From Dryomyza anilis (lineage: Eukaryota > Arthropoda > Insecta > Diptera > Dryomyzidae): a stretch of DNA of 64,000 nt. Under the pieces are notes generated by a model, which was not told the DNA's origin, made no database searches, and worked only from the letters and a program-made list of their open reading frames with translations. The DNA lies in assembly GCA_951804985.1 (NCBI GenBank), contig OX638131.1, positions 43,065,121 to 43,129,120 on the forward strand. Reading direction: 5' to 3'. Shown in pieces: positions 11,480-23,180 of the stretch (its first letter is position 1; every line of letters starts with the position of its first letter). The position numbers and the translations under genes were made by a program.

Positions 11480-12134
11480 GCCCTATTCTAACGAGCAATA
11501 ACAATGATAAAGCAATGACTAAAATGATGTGAGTGACAATTGTCACGAAATGGTATTCTAGCAGAAAAGTGACAATTTAATCAATGACAATTGTTATGAA
11601 ATTTGTCACCACCTAAAGAGGAGATGACAAGGAGTTTATTCTTAAAAATATCTGTTTTTTGCTAGTTTTTAGTTATGCAGTTTATTGAATTACACTAAAT
11701 CTTCACTTTGAGATGCAAATATATCAACAGATTTTTGTCTCGGTTCGATTTTCTACGACTTTCAGATGTAAAACTCAGTCTGATGTATTTGGAATTCAAA
11801 TTTGTTTTACCCTATTGTAATTACATTTTCGACTTGCAGAAACGACCGAAACTCACTACTAACATAATGCACGTCGCGTAAATCATTTTTGTTTGCAAAT
11901 AGTGCGGAAATATCATGTGAAATATGATCGAATATTTAAATTTAAAAATTGTTTACATTTGAATTTTAATATTTTGACAGTTAATAATGAAAAAAGCTGT
12001 TCACCACTGAGTTAAGTTTCAATTTGTCACGTTTAAAGTAGAATACAGTAACAATTATTTTTAACAAAAGCATGACACGGTGAATGACAACATTTCAATG
12101 ACTAAACTTTGTGTTGAAAATGTCAGAATACGGC
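11480..12134. mobile_element. TA-flanked MITE (GCCCTATTCT ends)
   Basis: GCCCTATTCTAAC at the left and GTCAGAATACGGC at the right are inverted repeats with two mismatches, and TA flanks both outer sides (AATAGCCC...CGGCTAAA). Inside are many copies of ATGACAATTGTCAC-like palindromes. At 655 bp with no coding frame, it fits a non-autonomous Tc1/mariner-type element. Confidence 0.6.
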
Positions 12135-12237
12135 TAAAAGTCTAGATATTAGAAATCAAAGTGAAAAAACCTATTCACAAATTTTCACTTTTTAAAAATT
12201 TTCAGAAGTTCAAAATTATGCTAAACCCCATCACCCT

Positions 12238-13966
12238 CAGACTATGGAATACCCTAAACCTTTGGGTGGGATATTTAATTGTATTCCTTAATTTTAAAGT
12301 TCTTAATTATGCTAAACCCCATCACCCTTAGAATATTATTCATATATCAGAAATGTGTCTTATATTCCCATAATTTAAAAAATTGATATAAAAGTATAAA
12401 ATAACTAATAAAAAAATTTTAAAAATAAAAGTGGGCAGACGTGGTATGTTTAAAATTTTGTAAGGCAAATATTTCATAGATTTGATTTTAATAATTTACG
12501 GCTAAAATTTTCACTGTGAAAACCCGGGAAATTATGAAAAAAAAATGTTGGCGTATCACGCCCATTTTTTAACCACATATTTCTAGGTGAATTCTAACAA
12601 TACGTTTTAAATTTGATAAGTATATCTTGAATAGTTTTCGAGTTATTGATTTCTAACGAGTTATATAAAAGAGACTTGTATGGGAGGTGGGCGTGTCCCT
12701 TGACCGATTTGGCTCATTTCCAAACTCAATTGCTACTTTTCGCTAAAAAATATTGTGACCAAATTTCATCTCATTCTGACCAGTATTTCTCAAGTTTTAT
12801 CGTATACGGACAGCAAGACAGACAGACGGACATAGCTAAACGAACTTGGGTACTGATGCTGATCAAGAATATCTATACTTTTCCATACCGGCCACGGCTA
12901 CTAAGGGGCGTTACAATATCTGCACAAACTTAATATACCCTGTACCCATCGTTGCCAACTTTGGGAGATAAATCTCAAAGTTGTCTCGCGTGATTTTGAG
13001 TCTCTCATATTTGCGTGAATTCGTGATTTGTGAGATTTTTCACACCGAGTGATTTTGTGTGATTTCTGTGTGATTTTTCACTCCGTGTGATTTTATGTGA
13101 TTTTTCACAGGGTGTGATATTGGTTTATTTTTTCTATTATTTATTTAATTTGAGTATTGTATAATTAATGTAAATGATGAATATTCGGGTGACACCTATT
13201 TAACACATTTTTGAGTTTTATCACCCCTAGGATTGTTTATTAGGACCAAATATTTTAGAAAATTATCAACACTCCGCATCGAACTAGAATATTCTGCATT
13301 GAAAAGAAGAAAAATCTTGACGATTAAATAAATATATTTTAGGTATACAACATGTTGTACCTGTATATTGTATTTATATATAAAAATAGTCCTAAGATGT
13401 ATATGTTTTTATTTCTGTATAAAATTATAAAAATATCGAAAATCCGATTACAAGGAATTTTTTCTCGCAAACAGTTCTAAAGGTAGAAACCGCCTTTTTA
13501 CAGATATGCTTTCGAGCATACAACATGCCAAACGACTAACTGAAAATTGCAAGTGCTTTGAAGAAATTAAAAAGATAGAAAATGAAGCATTAAATGATTA
13601 AATAATATATTACAAATATTATTTTGTATATATTTTATCCTATAATTAAATATTTTTTACGTACCTATAGGTAAGAAAAATAAATAAGTTAATTAATAAA
13701 TTGGAATAATAGGAAGAAAACTATTTGCAAATAATAAAATTACTACTATTATTATGAATTTTATATTCTAGTATATGTGGGTGATTTTCGTGTGTTTTAT
13801 CACGATATGAGATTTTTGTGTAATTTATCGCACTGTGTGATTTTTCTCAATATGAGTCTTTTTCATGAAAAAGTCGTACGAGTGATTTCTGTGTGATTTA
13901 GCGATTTTTCGTGTGATTTTTCGGTTGGCAACCTTGCCTGTACCTCATAGGTGTAGGGTATAAAAA
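12238..13966 (+). mobile_element. HINE/DINE-1-like element, subfamily A, copy A1 (interrupted)
   Basis: The element shows the order seen in subfamily A: ACTATGGAATACCCTA at the start, ATGCTGAACC-like and CACGCCCA blocks, TGTATGGGAGGTGGGCGTG, a GACAGACAGACGGACAT microsatellite, CTGATCAAGAATATCTATAC, and the 3' end with a hairpin and GTGTAGGGTATAAAAA. The last hairpin is split by a 990-bp insertion (12947-13936). These blocks match the layout of Drosophila DINE-1/INE-1, non-autonomous Helentron relatives (family knowledge). The frame at 12646-12933 runs through the element and is not a gene. Confidence 0.75.
12947..13936. mobile_element. hAT-like non-autonomous element, 990 bp
   Basis: It begins CATCGTTGCCAAC and ends GTTGGCAACCTTG, a 13-bp inverted repeat with two mismatches. 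It is bounded by a perfect 8-bp duplication CCTGTACC (12939-12946 and 13937-13944). Removing the element restores the A-type HINE 3' end seen uninterrupted at 40650-40670. The 8-bp duplication and CA...TG ends fit the hAT superfamily. The sub-terminal regions at both ends are full of GTGTGATTTTTCAC repeats. No transposase frame. Confidence 0.82.
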
Positions 13967-14627
13967 TTATATTTTTTTTGTGGCACATACGGTTTTCCAT
14001 CCAATTTGAAATGCATGGATTATTACCACGAGCCACATGTTCAAGTTTAGAAGTTACAACTTAATTCGTATAAAAGCTTGTTATATTAGTTTTAAAACGA
14101 GCCATCAACGGAGTTCCTGGTATTTCAACTTTAAGAGAAATTGAAATATGAACAAGGGATTTTTGGCCCATTTTTTGTAAATTTGAACCACTGTATCTCT
14201 GGAAGTAGTGGGCGAATAAATAAAACAAAAATTGATCTCGATACCCTTTATCTTTCGTGCAAAAATCGAAGAAAATGAGTTCTAACCGCTGTTCAATTTG
14301 GTGTGGAATGGCTCATATATAGATAGAAGTTTTTTTTTAGTTTTTGCCATTTCTCACTGTAAAACGAGATATTTGTAACTTTTTTTAGAAGTCAAATTTA
14401 TTAATCCTGGAAACCTTTCCAACTATGTATAAAACTTGATGACCGGAAATCAAATAAACCCACTATGACAAAAAATGTTGGTGGTATATATCTTACACTT
14501 TTACGAGGTGAGCTTTCATTTTAGTGTCGGACTTTCAAACATTTTTTCTTCGACCCGGCCTAGGGTCCAGCTAGTAACAGTATATATTTAACCATGATTC
14601 AAAAATGAATACGAAATTGATAAAATT
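13967..14627. other. AT-rich DNA, no gene recognised
   Basis: Moderately AT-rich sequence between two elements. No tandem or inverted structure and no coding motif were seen. Confidence 0.4.
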
Positions 14628-14827
14628 GGCTGCCCGAAACTAGACCCCAATGAAAAAAGGCCCTAAAACTAAAAACGAAATTAAGCCCCAGAATTGGGGT
14701 ATATTTTCGTAATGAAATAAGACCCAATTTTTCATAGAAAAAATACCTCACTACTTTGGAAAAAGCCCCAAATAAAAAAGAAATAACGATATCATCTAAA
14801 CTTTAAAATTGGATGTTACTCATCTTA

Positions 14828-14972
14828 CTTAATCTCACCACACAAAAACTCACCACACATAAACTTACCACACATAAACTCACCACACCTAAACTCACCA
14901 CACTAAAACTCACCATACTAAATTCATCACACTAAAACTAAACACACTCAAATTCACCACATTAAAACTTCT
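14828..14972 (+). repeat. minisatellite, about 16-bp unit (AAACTCACCACAC)
   Basis: About nine imperfect units of AAACTCACCACACATA. Variants TTACCACAC, TTCATCACAC and AAACACACTC show progressive decay to the right. Confidence 0.8.
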
Positions 14973-15097
14973 ACTGGAAAAACACTAAGGGGAAGAATTT
15001 TGGGGACACGAGTCGTGCACGGGTCCAGGTAGTATTTTATAAAATGAAAATACACCCCAAATGTTGAATGTGCACTTAGGAAAAAAAATTATTATTT

Positions 15098-15290
15098 AGC
15101 AGGCAACATAATATGTTTGCAACAATATTTTTTGAATTTTTGAATGAATTTCTTAAAATAAGTATGTTAATAATATACAACCATAAATTATGAAATAAAT
15201 ACCAAAATAATTAATTGAATGTAGTCAGTAACTTTATTATTGCTAGCATTAATATTTGACTGAATGCATTTTTCTTATCTGGATTGTATC
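15098..15290 (+). repeat. dispersed repeat shared with 6895-7100
   Basis: GCAGGCAACATAATATGTTTGCAACAATAT... matches 6893-7100 in the same orientation with moderate divergence, ending near a TGAATGCATTTTTCTTA-type block. It is probably an old element inside the ACCCC element. Confidence 0.5.
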
Positions 15291-15883
15291 TTGAACATTA
15301 TTTCTATAAACTAGACATTGGTAATTTTCAACACCATCAGTAATGCGTTGCGCTTGTAATTTTGAAAAATATTACCAAAAATTGCCTGAAGCATTCAACA
15401 CAAAAAGTTCCATCCATCAATATCGCTCTTTTACGAGGGATCTGCTGACGCACCATATCCAGTCTTGAGCGAAGAAAATAATCTAAATTCTTCAATTATG
15501 GACTCTTTAGATATGCCAAAATTGTTCCAGACATTTTCCAAGTTAAAAGTTGGCAAATACTGACTACTTTGACAAAGTAACAAAAGGTTATTGTATTTTA
15601 GAAACAGTAGACAACAGTATTAACAAAATTTCGTTAATCCGAGAAAACAGCAAAATGAGCTAAATGAAATTAGGCCCCAAACTAAATATTTGAGGATTTT
15701 TTTATCTTCACTTTGTGGCCTTATTTCGTTATGAAAACAAGCCCCAACAAAAAATGAAATTATACCCCAAATAAATGAAATTATACCCCAAAAATGTTGT
15801 AATTTTTCCCATCAAATTTTTTGGGCCTTTTTTTAATTTTTAAATTGGGTCTTTTTTCATTGAGGTATAATTTCGCAGCGCTA

Positions 15884-16329
15884 TAAAATTAATTTGGATT
15901 TACATGATACAGCTAATTATAATAAGCAAATCAAAGTTTTGTTGTAAAGATTTTTTTTATTAAAGAAAGTTCAGAATTTTGGATTTAATCGGTTTTTCGG
16001 AAATCCATGAAAATTTCATTTTGACCTGTCGCTATATTTAAGTAATATATTGTCAACAAATTTTTGATATATCTTTTCTTTATTAGAGGTTATACTAATC
16101 ATTATTATTTGCCACAACAATATAACTTCCCATGCCCGCTTTAGCAATACATAATACATTAGAGTGTATTAGTTTCTCCAAAATAAGCCATTAATGGTTG
16201 TAGTGTCCCACACAAATACAGTGCATCATGTCAAGGATCAGATTCCAACTTTAATGATCAATAAAAATGTTAACATATTTCTACTACTAACCGATGGTGT
16301 TGTGCCGTAGACTCTGTGTGCAATTAAGA
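15884..16329. other. AT-rich DNA, no gene
   Basis: Nothing beyond AT-rich single-copy-like sequence is visible. Confidence 0.4.
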
Positions 16330-17560
16330 AACCAACCAAACCCGAGAATGTAGACAAAACAGTTTGACCAACAGTCGGAAAATACTACAGCCTACATTAA
16401 TTGCGGCCAGAAGGCAACACAAGGCACAGGTCTCAACGGACCTCAGCGCAGCGTTATAATCGCGTAGATTAAGACACACAATCAAATACAAAAACAATAA
16501 AACCATCAACATCCATCCTTTAAACAAATACAAAAGCCAACAACAATAATAATAAAAATAAAAGAAGAAAAAAACACAAATAAACTTAAGAGAAAATGTT
16601 GAAAAAGCCCCACAACAAACACACCACACAAAGGCCCACCCTGGAGTTGGAGCTGCGTGATGAGTGGATATGCAACGAAATAAAACAATTCCGAGTCCGC
16701 CCCCGCGCCCTCGGGCCTCAGTGCAGTGCCGTGCAGTCGCTCACTCGCCTTCTGCGGGAATGCTTAAAGTTTCCCAAACTCATAATAAAATTGGCAGTAA
16801 ATAAATCTGGCCCAAAGTCTCACATAAAGTCAAAAATACAAACACAAAGACGACGACGACAACAACCGGCAACAACGAGAAAGGATGAAACATCGGGCTG
16901 ACATTATGGCTGGCCAGGCACTCAGTGTGGGTCCAGGCTGGCTCGCATGTGCAGACACAGGCGCAGACGCAAACGACGACGACGACTATGAGAATCACGA
17001 AAACAACGAAGCGCCGACGCGGTTGCCTGTGAGGTAAGGAAGAGAGGCAGGCACGCAGCGAGGTTCGTTGTTTGCATTGGGCACCAACATTTTAGCCAGA
17101 TTTCAATGTACGTTCCGTTTCATTTTACGACATGTGGAATTTCTACGATTTGGCAACGTAGTTCGTCGCGGCGCGGCGGCCGCATTCGAAGTCATTTTCC
17201 ATGACATGCTGCATCCTGAGGCGCTTATCATTGTTGCTGCTATTGTAGGCTGCTGTGACTGTTGGTTTGGTGCAGTCATTCCTTCCGACTCACAAGAAAA
17301 CTGAATACCTCTTCCATACGTCCCCCACTCAACAGCAGGCCGGGCCGGTCATCATCACAGCGGGCAGAGAACAAACTACAAGAAGGCCATTAAAGAAGCG
17401 CCCATACAGTAGAATCGAAAACAAAGAGCAGTTAAAGGAATCATCAGCATCATTATTGTTATTAGAGCAGATCAGCCGTAGACTACAAGACGTTGTGGAT
17501 TTAAGGCGCACTGACAGAAAAAGAGGGCTGATTCTTTTTTTTTTCAAAATAAACTAAAAT
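16330..17560. other. GC-rich island, candidate regulatory or promoter-proximal DNA
   Basis: This is one of the most GC-rich stretches of the window, with CpG-rich patches (for example GTCGCGGCGCGGCGGCCGCA near 17165), CACACA and ACGACGACG runs and CAACAACAA. Open frames occur on both strands in competing frames (101, 101, 78 and 100 codons); the peptides are rich in low-complexity runs and match no family I know. I favour conserved noncoding DNA or an untranslated leader, but an exon remains possible. Confidence 0.3.
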
Positions 17561-17581
17561 TTATCTAATCCACGTAATTTC

Positions 17582-17640
17582 CGTATGTTAGTGCATTGAA
17601 CTGATAGCGAAAAGGTTGCGGGTTCAACATCAAATAATTG
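17582..17640 (+). repeat. tRNA-like SINE head fragment (SINE-I type)
   Basis: TGTTAGTGCATTGAACTGAT, then GCGAAAAGGTTGCGGGTTCAA, resembles the A-to-B-box interval of SINE-I. The body is absent. Confidence 0.45.
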
Positions 17641-17852
17641 TGTTACTATATGGCCCTAATGGCCAGACAATTGCAAAACTTGGTCCTACCATTTTAAGTC
17701 AATCAAACGATGAGAGGGACTAAGGTTCTTTAGTGCTGTTGCTCCATCTATTAAGTATATATGATTGGGAAGACATATTTGGGAAGACATAATCTGATTG
17801 AATTTGAATTGTATTGAATTATAGTATAGACCATGGTCGGGTTATAACTAAA

Positions 17853-18338
17853 AACCAGTTGGGAAGGTTAGATCACATGGGAAATTTTAAAGTAGGTTTT
17901 AGTATGATAGTTAGGATTATCAACACACATATGTGTGGTTACCATTAAAAGGTTACCATTAAAAGCATCTAAGCACGTATACAGCAAAATTGATCTGTAG
18001 ATATAAATTTTTACGAGGTATTTGAACATAAGTGGTCGGTTCTCTGGTCACAATAGACCGATCATGCCAATTTTCTTGTTCAGACAGCTTAGATATATAA
18101 GTAATCTAAATCTCAAGTTTCATTGCTCTAGCACTTCTATTTTTTCTGTAATCGTGATTTCAACAGACAGACGGACAGACAGACAGACATACGGACAGAA
18201 GGACATCGCTAAATCGACTCACGAGGTCATGCTGATCAAGAATATATATACTTTTCCATACCGGAGATTCTTCCTTATGGGTATTACAAACGGCATACCA
18301 AACTGAATATACCCTTTCACTTTTAGTGTAGGGTATAA
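17853..18338 (+). mobile_element. HINE/DINE-1-like element, subfamily B, copy B1 (internally deleted)
   Basis: It starts ACCAGTTGGGAAGGTTAGAT and ends with a hairpin and GTGTAGGGTATAAAA, like B2 (48928-49636) and B3 (53977-54656), but lacks about 200 bp of the interior, including the TAGTCGGTCTAAGCCGACTA palindrome. The microsatellite is GACAGACGGACAGACAGACA. The 94-codon frame here is element-derived. Confidence 0.85.
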
Positions 18339-18521
18339 AAAAAACAATGTTTACTCTCCGATAATGGCCTTAGAATATTTTCTACTAGGAATAATCTCCA
18401 CTAGGGCTTTCAGTCCCTCGAAATTCTAGAAACAACTCATTAACTAATATCTAATTAACTAAGTACTGAAATCAATCCTGGAATATTAAAGAGCTCGATC
18501 TTTCATCATATTTATATGAAG

Positions 18522-19358
18522 TACAGGGTATATTAAGTTTGTGCATATATTGTAACGCCTCCTAGGAGGCGTGTCCTATATGGAAAAGTATATATATTCT
18601 TCATCAGCATCACTACCTGAGTCCGTTTAGCTATGTCCGTCTGTCTGTCCGTCTGTCCGTCTGTCTGTCTTGCTGTCCGTATACGAGAAAACTTGAAAAA
18701 TATCAGAATTCGATGAAATTTTGTCAGAATATTTTTTAGCAAAAACTAGGAAATTAGTGTGAAAATGAACCAAATCGGCCAACGGACACGCCCATCTCCC
18801 ATACAAGTCATTTCTATATAACTCTTGAGGAACTAATAACTCGAAAAGTATTCAAGATATAGTTATAAAATATAAAAAATATTGTTATAGAAATATGTGG
18901 TGCAAAGATGGGCGTGATCCGCCCACATTTTTTTCATTATTTCCCGGGTTTTCACTGTGGAAAGTTGAACCGTATATTATTAAACTCAAATCTATGAAAT
19001 ATTAGCCTTTCAAAATTTTAAATATAGGCGTGGTCCGCCCAATTACATTTTTTTAATTTTTTGTATTAGTTTTTTATACTTTTATATAAATTTTTTTAAT
19101 TTATGGGGATATAAGACGTAAATTTCTGATATGTGAATAATATTCTGAGGATGGGGAGGTTCAGCATAATTCAAAACTTTAAAATTAAGGTATACAATTA
19201 AATATCCCACATTAATATCCCCACCAAAGTTGTAGGGTATTCCATAGTCGGGCCCGACCGACTATAACAATCCACCCCATGTGACCGAACTTACCCATGT
19301 GACCGAACTTACCCATGTGACCGAACTTACCCATGTGACCTAACTTTCCCAACTCTTT
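18522..19358 (-). mobile_element. HINE/DINE-1-like element, subfamily A, copy A2
   Basis: A reverse-oriented copy of subfamily A. It runs from CAGGGTATATTAAG (3' side, outer hairpin arm lost) through the GTCCGTCTGTCTGTC microsatellite, GACACGCCCATCTCCCATAC, GGGCGTGATCCGCCCACAT and GGCGTGGTCCGCCCAA, to GGGTATTCCATAGTCGGG. At the far end lies a tandem 18-bp array (19275-19350). It is the most complete A copy in the window. Confidence 0.85.
19275..19350 (-). repeat. 18-bp tandem repeat at the 5' end of HINE-A
   Basis: CCATGTGACCGAACTTAC is repeated about four times. The same unit, in reverse complement, begins the short copy A3 at 40581, so this is a family feature of the 5' end and not a random satellite. 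Confidence 0.85.
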
Positions 19359-19416
19359 TAAGTTTTATTTCTGTTTCATATGAAAATTGCTATGCTTACT
19401 ACTCAAATCAACCATC

Positions 19417-19618
19417 ATATTTTGTAAAACGATACGAAAAGTGATTCGTCAAAAAAAAAATCAGAAATTCCAGTGACAGAATTTCTTTGCATTGAATTTG
19501 AAAAGAAAATACTCGAATATTTTGTAAAACGATACGAAAAGTGATTCGTCAAAAAAAAAAAATCAGAAATTCCAGTGACAGAATTTCTTTGCATTGAATT
19601 TGAAAAGAAAATACTCGA
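19417..19618. repeat. 100-bp tandem duplication
   Basis: The blocks starting at 19417 and 19517 (ATATTTTGTAAAACGATACG) are identical over about 100 bp, except for two extra A bases in a homopolymer of the second copy. Either a very recent duplication or an assembly artefact. Confidence 0.9.
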
Positions 19619-21194
19619 TTAAATTAAAAATGTTTTTAATTTTTTTGTATTTGAAGAGCTTTGTTGTCATACGTTGTTTTCGAACCATGCGAATGTTACA
19701 CACATAAAAATTGTATTTTCGTGGCTTTTGAAATATTAATTATTAAATGTGATTTATGTTTCATGGGAATGAAACAATCAATTTTGTCCACCTAGCATAC
19801 TCTAGACAATCACCGTGCATCGCTTTCAAATTTTTCGACAAGTGACTAGTAAATCTGGTAGGAATTGTTACTTGGGGCTTGTTTTAAGTGTCGGGTATAT
19901 TTCATACAGTGATGCCAACTCATATTTGCATTTTCCCCGATATTCTTAGCAAAATTGACTATGACTTGACTATAAAATTTCCCGCACAAATGTATTTAAA
20001 TACACTGAGAGTAAATAATCCATACAACAAATATTACGCAATAAGTTATTCATTTAATATTTTTTTTATTTCTTGATTTCTTATTTTTCGAATGACATTT
20101 ATCAGCCATTATCAACTGAGAAAAATTATTTGTTATTACCAAGTGGTGCTACATTTATGTTCAGTGAATGTTTAAACTTAGCTTAAATAAATATTTTAAA
20201 AGTCTATAGTTCCAAATCAAAATGTCCGAATTTCTTTAAACATTACAGATAGATAGACAATTAGTACTGAAAAAAAAAATCATTAACTTGGTTTAAAATA
20301 GTATTGAAAATGGGCAACTTATGCAGACAAAAATATTTTGAATAAGAGCAACCTATTTCGAAAATTAAATTTAACTATTAAAGACCTGTATAAAGAAATG
20401 TGCAATTGTAAATATATATTATTTTCGATTTTTTTTAGTTTATTAATTTTTTTCTTAAATTTCCAATAATCGCTTTCTTTAAAATACTGAAAACAATATT
20501 TTTTTAACGTATTAAGGGGCATGTCAAATTTGCAGGTCTTACATTAAGTATAACATCAGATACCTTAAAAAATGTTAAAGGAATTTATCTAGATCTGGAA
20601 ATCATGTTTAACAGATTGTGTTTATTAGAAGCCAAATTATGATCTTTGATTGGAATATTGGAATACATTGGAATACATGATTGGAATATAGAATATGTTC
20701 CAGTTTGCAATCGAATCCGATTTTAGCTGCAAAATTCCAAACAAACGATTTTGAATTTATTATTATCAAAACGAATTGAAAGCGTTGAAGTCAAAGCGTG
20801 CTGTTAAAATTCATTAAAAAAATTAAAAAGTAATTTTGAAACCTCATGGTTATTTGAAGAAAAGGGTTATTGATTGGTCAGGTACATAAGAGGATCCCAA
20901 GCAGAGAACGGACGAAAAATAATATATGAAATATAAAAAATGAATTATAAAAAAAAATAAATAAAACAAAATAATAATAAAAAATTCATGATATATAAAA
21001 ATTAATAACAAATAATTAAAATAATTAATAAAAAAAAAATAAAATAAAATGTTTACGTTATTACAAACGAGTGGCGTACCAAAATAACATATAATAAGGC
21101 ATAAGAAGACATCTCATTTTCTCATTAAATAAATTAAATAAATAAAAATTGTAGTCACACTATTTTCAACCGATATTTAAACGAGTTGTAGCCG
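19619..21194. other. AT-rich DNA, no gene
   Basis: Includes an extremely A-rich AATAAA/AAAATAATAA stretch at 20920-21060. Frames of about 60 codons show no motif. Confidence 0.5.
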
Positions 21195-21575
21195 ATATAA
21201 TTTTCACCGGGATATACCACTGCGGGAAAAAAGTGTCAATTGCTCTATAATTACCTATCACGTGACTGGTGAAAAGATGACTTGTCACTGTTCGAGTCCA
21301 AAGGTATGCAGGAAGGAGACAATTCATAGTAATTATACATGTTCAGCGACCGGTACTATTGGTACCGACTGAGGACTGGATCTTGAAGACCAGTTCTGTG
21401 ATAAGTCTAAAGGTCTGCAGGAGGTGTTAATTGACACCTCCCTTGGACAACGACATGTTAAAGTTGCCGGTTTGTTTCATATAAAATAGCCAGCACTATG
21501 ATCGGTTAACTATCTCCAAGGAACCAGTCACGGTTATAGTCTATCACCAGCTGGTTTTCCCGTAGGGACATGATC
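21195..21575 (+). repeat. dispersed repeat with inverted partner at 32.08-32.43 kb
   Basis: The stretch TCTGCAGGAGGTGTTAATTG, then GTTAAAGTTGCCGGTTTG and TTTCATATAAAA, matches the reverse complement of 32090-32220. A GACCAGT...TGAAGACCAGT repeat and CCCGTAGGGACATGATCAGG also belong. The mid-GC composition stands out. Class unknown. Confidence 0.55.
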
Positions 21576-22199
21576 AGGGAGCAAATACAAAATTTTTAAG
21601 TTTATACTTAAAAAAGCAAACTAAAAATTCCCGTTTGTCTAACTTTTCGTTTGTGAGGAACGAATTTTTACTTTGCGTGTTTAGAACGTAAACCTCGGTA
21701 TGGTTTTCTAGAAATACAAATATTTGACAACTATAAATCAGTACCCTAACAGAAATTATACTAGGGCCATGATCGGGATCTGAATATTGAATATTTACCA
21801 GTTTTACCTATTTACCAGACCAGTTACATAACCTACATAATACCTAGTAGAAATTATACTTCAATCGTGATAGGGAACTGATCATTACATTTTATCCATT
21901 ACACATTTTATAACTAGTCTGGGTATAATATGTTCTGAATATCTTCTAGGGAATGTCGATTCTAATAGGCATACCGTCTATTAGAATAAAACCAATATTT
22001 GTATCAACTAATGAACATTTGTCGTACCCATTGTCTTTATATTAAAAAATATCTTTGGTTAGTTTATTTCAACAACGACGAAACTGAATATACATTTTTT
22101 AAGAAGTTTTTTTGGAGTAACATCATATCTTCGGAGTGTATCTACTCAATTTCTGAGCACTTCCCTAAATGCTGATAATAAAAGACGACCACAAACAAA
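21576..22199. other. AT-rich DNA with relics of the foldback/repeat families
   Basis: Fragments such as GGGCCATGATCGGGATCTGA and CGTGATAGGGAACTGATCAT resemble the arms of the 10.2-kb foldback (TAATCGGGAACTGATCAT) and the 32.3-kb repeat. No gene. Confidence 0.4.
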
Positions 22200-23180
22200 T
22201 CTCGCATGATCCATGAATAAGAACAAAACTAAAAATTAAGTGATTCAGTTCAATTCTGCGCACCGAAGGGGCCAGTCAGCCAGATAGCAAATATACATGA
22301 AAAAAGGGAATAATGAAAAAAAAAAACCGAACGAAAGAACAGCCGGTATTTTGCTTCTGGTAGGTCCATTTCATTCACATTCGCCCCCAAGGGGCATCGG
22401 GCATGTTAACCAACTTTATTATGCACGAACTTAGCAGCAGAATCGGGCACCGTGAACCAAGAAGAATCTGAAGATACAAGCAACCGACATAACGCAGGAA
22501 CGCACCTCACTGAACCAAGCAACCAACCAACCAAATAACTGATGATGATGATGCTGCTGCTGATGATGATGAAGTTGATGATTCGATGAACGTTTTGTTT
22601 TAGCTTTTGTGCATGATTTGGCCAACAACGAAAATTGTTGTAGTTGCAACGTTTGCTGCTGTCTGTCGCTCAGTCTGGCAGTGCTCTGACCATGGCAGAC
22701 TGTTTGGACACATTGGATGGATCGATGTATGCTATGGTATGGTGCAGGGTCCATGGCATGCGATCGATGGCAGAATGAGGTTAGGTTGGGTTGGGTTAGG
22801 GGATAATGGCATCATGTGCAGGGGTTGATGGTGGCGGGGAATTTATGAAGTGAACATAAAACATGGAAAATGAAGCGATAAAAGTTCTTCATCTTTTTGT
22901 GTGTTTTTTTCAGATACTTTTATTTTTGTGAATCACATAACGACGTAGCCCTGAAGTCAAGTTTCTTACTTAGTTTTTTTATGGTGGTGGTGTGGTTGTT
23001 GTTGTTGTAGGTGATCTTGTAGGTCTCTTGCTGTAGTTGTATTTATGTTTTATTATACTTTGATATTTTGTTCTATGTCCATAATTAAGCTGAGAACCAT
23101 TCAAGGAATGCTGGCAGGACATCATCCACATACCAGGTGAGTGATGCATCTTGCCAACTCAAAATATGGGTGCAGGTTTG
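22200..23180. other. GC-richer island, candidate noncoding regulatory DNA
   Basis: Composition is higher in GC, with GATGATGATGATG and GTTGTTGTTGTTG runs and a TTAGGTTGGGTTGGGTTAGG stretch near 22780. Overlapping frames on both strands (107 and 73 codons) are low-complexity (H/Q-rich on minus) and unconvincing. No repeat family of this window is present. Confidence 0.3.

Larger units (their letters stand above)
14628..15883. mobile_element. TIR element with ACCCCAATGAAAAAAG ends
   Basis: The left end has GACCCCAATGAAAAAAGGCC; the right end, read in reverse, has TACCTCAATGAAAAAAGACC, and the inverted similarity reaches outward to GCTGC..GAAA. ACCCCAA-type blocks recur inside (14690, 14760, 15040, 15670-15800). 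The element holds a minisatellite (14828-14972) and a second dispersed repeat (15098-15290). No transposase frame is seen, so it is a non-autonomous composite of unassigned class. Confidence 0.6.

Noticed and set aside
12646..12933. 95-codon plus frame containing QQDRQTDIAKRTWV
   Set aside because: This is the conserved core of the HINE-A element; similar frames appear at 18022-18306, 18533-18742 and 49281-49508 for the same reason.
14828..14972. Regular repeat spacing that might suggest a CRISPR array
   Set aside because: Units are contiguous and decaying, with no spacers, in eukaryotic DNA; a plain minisatellite.
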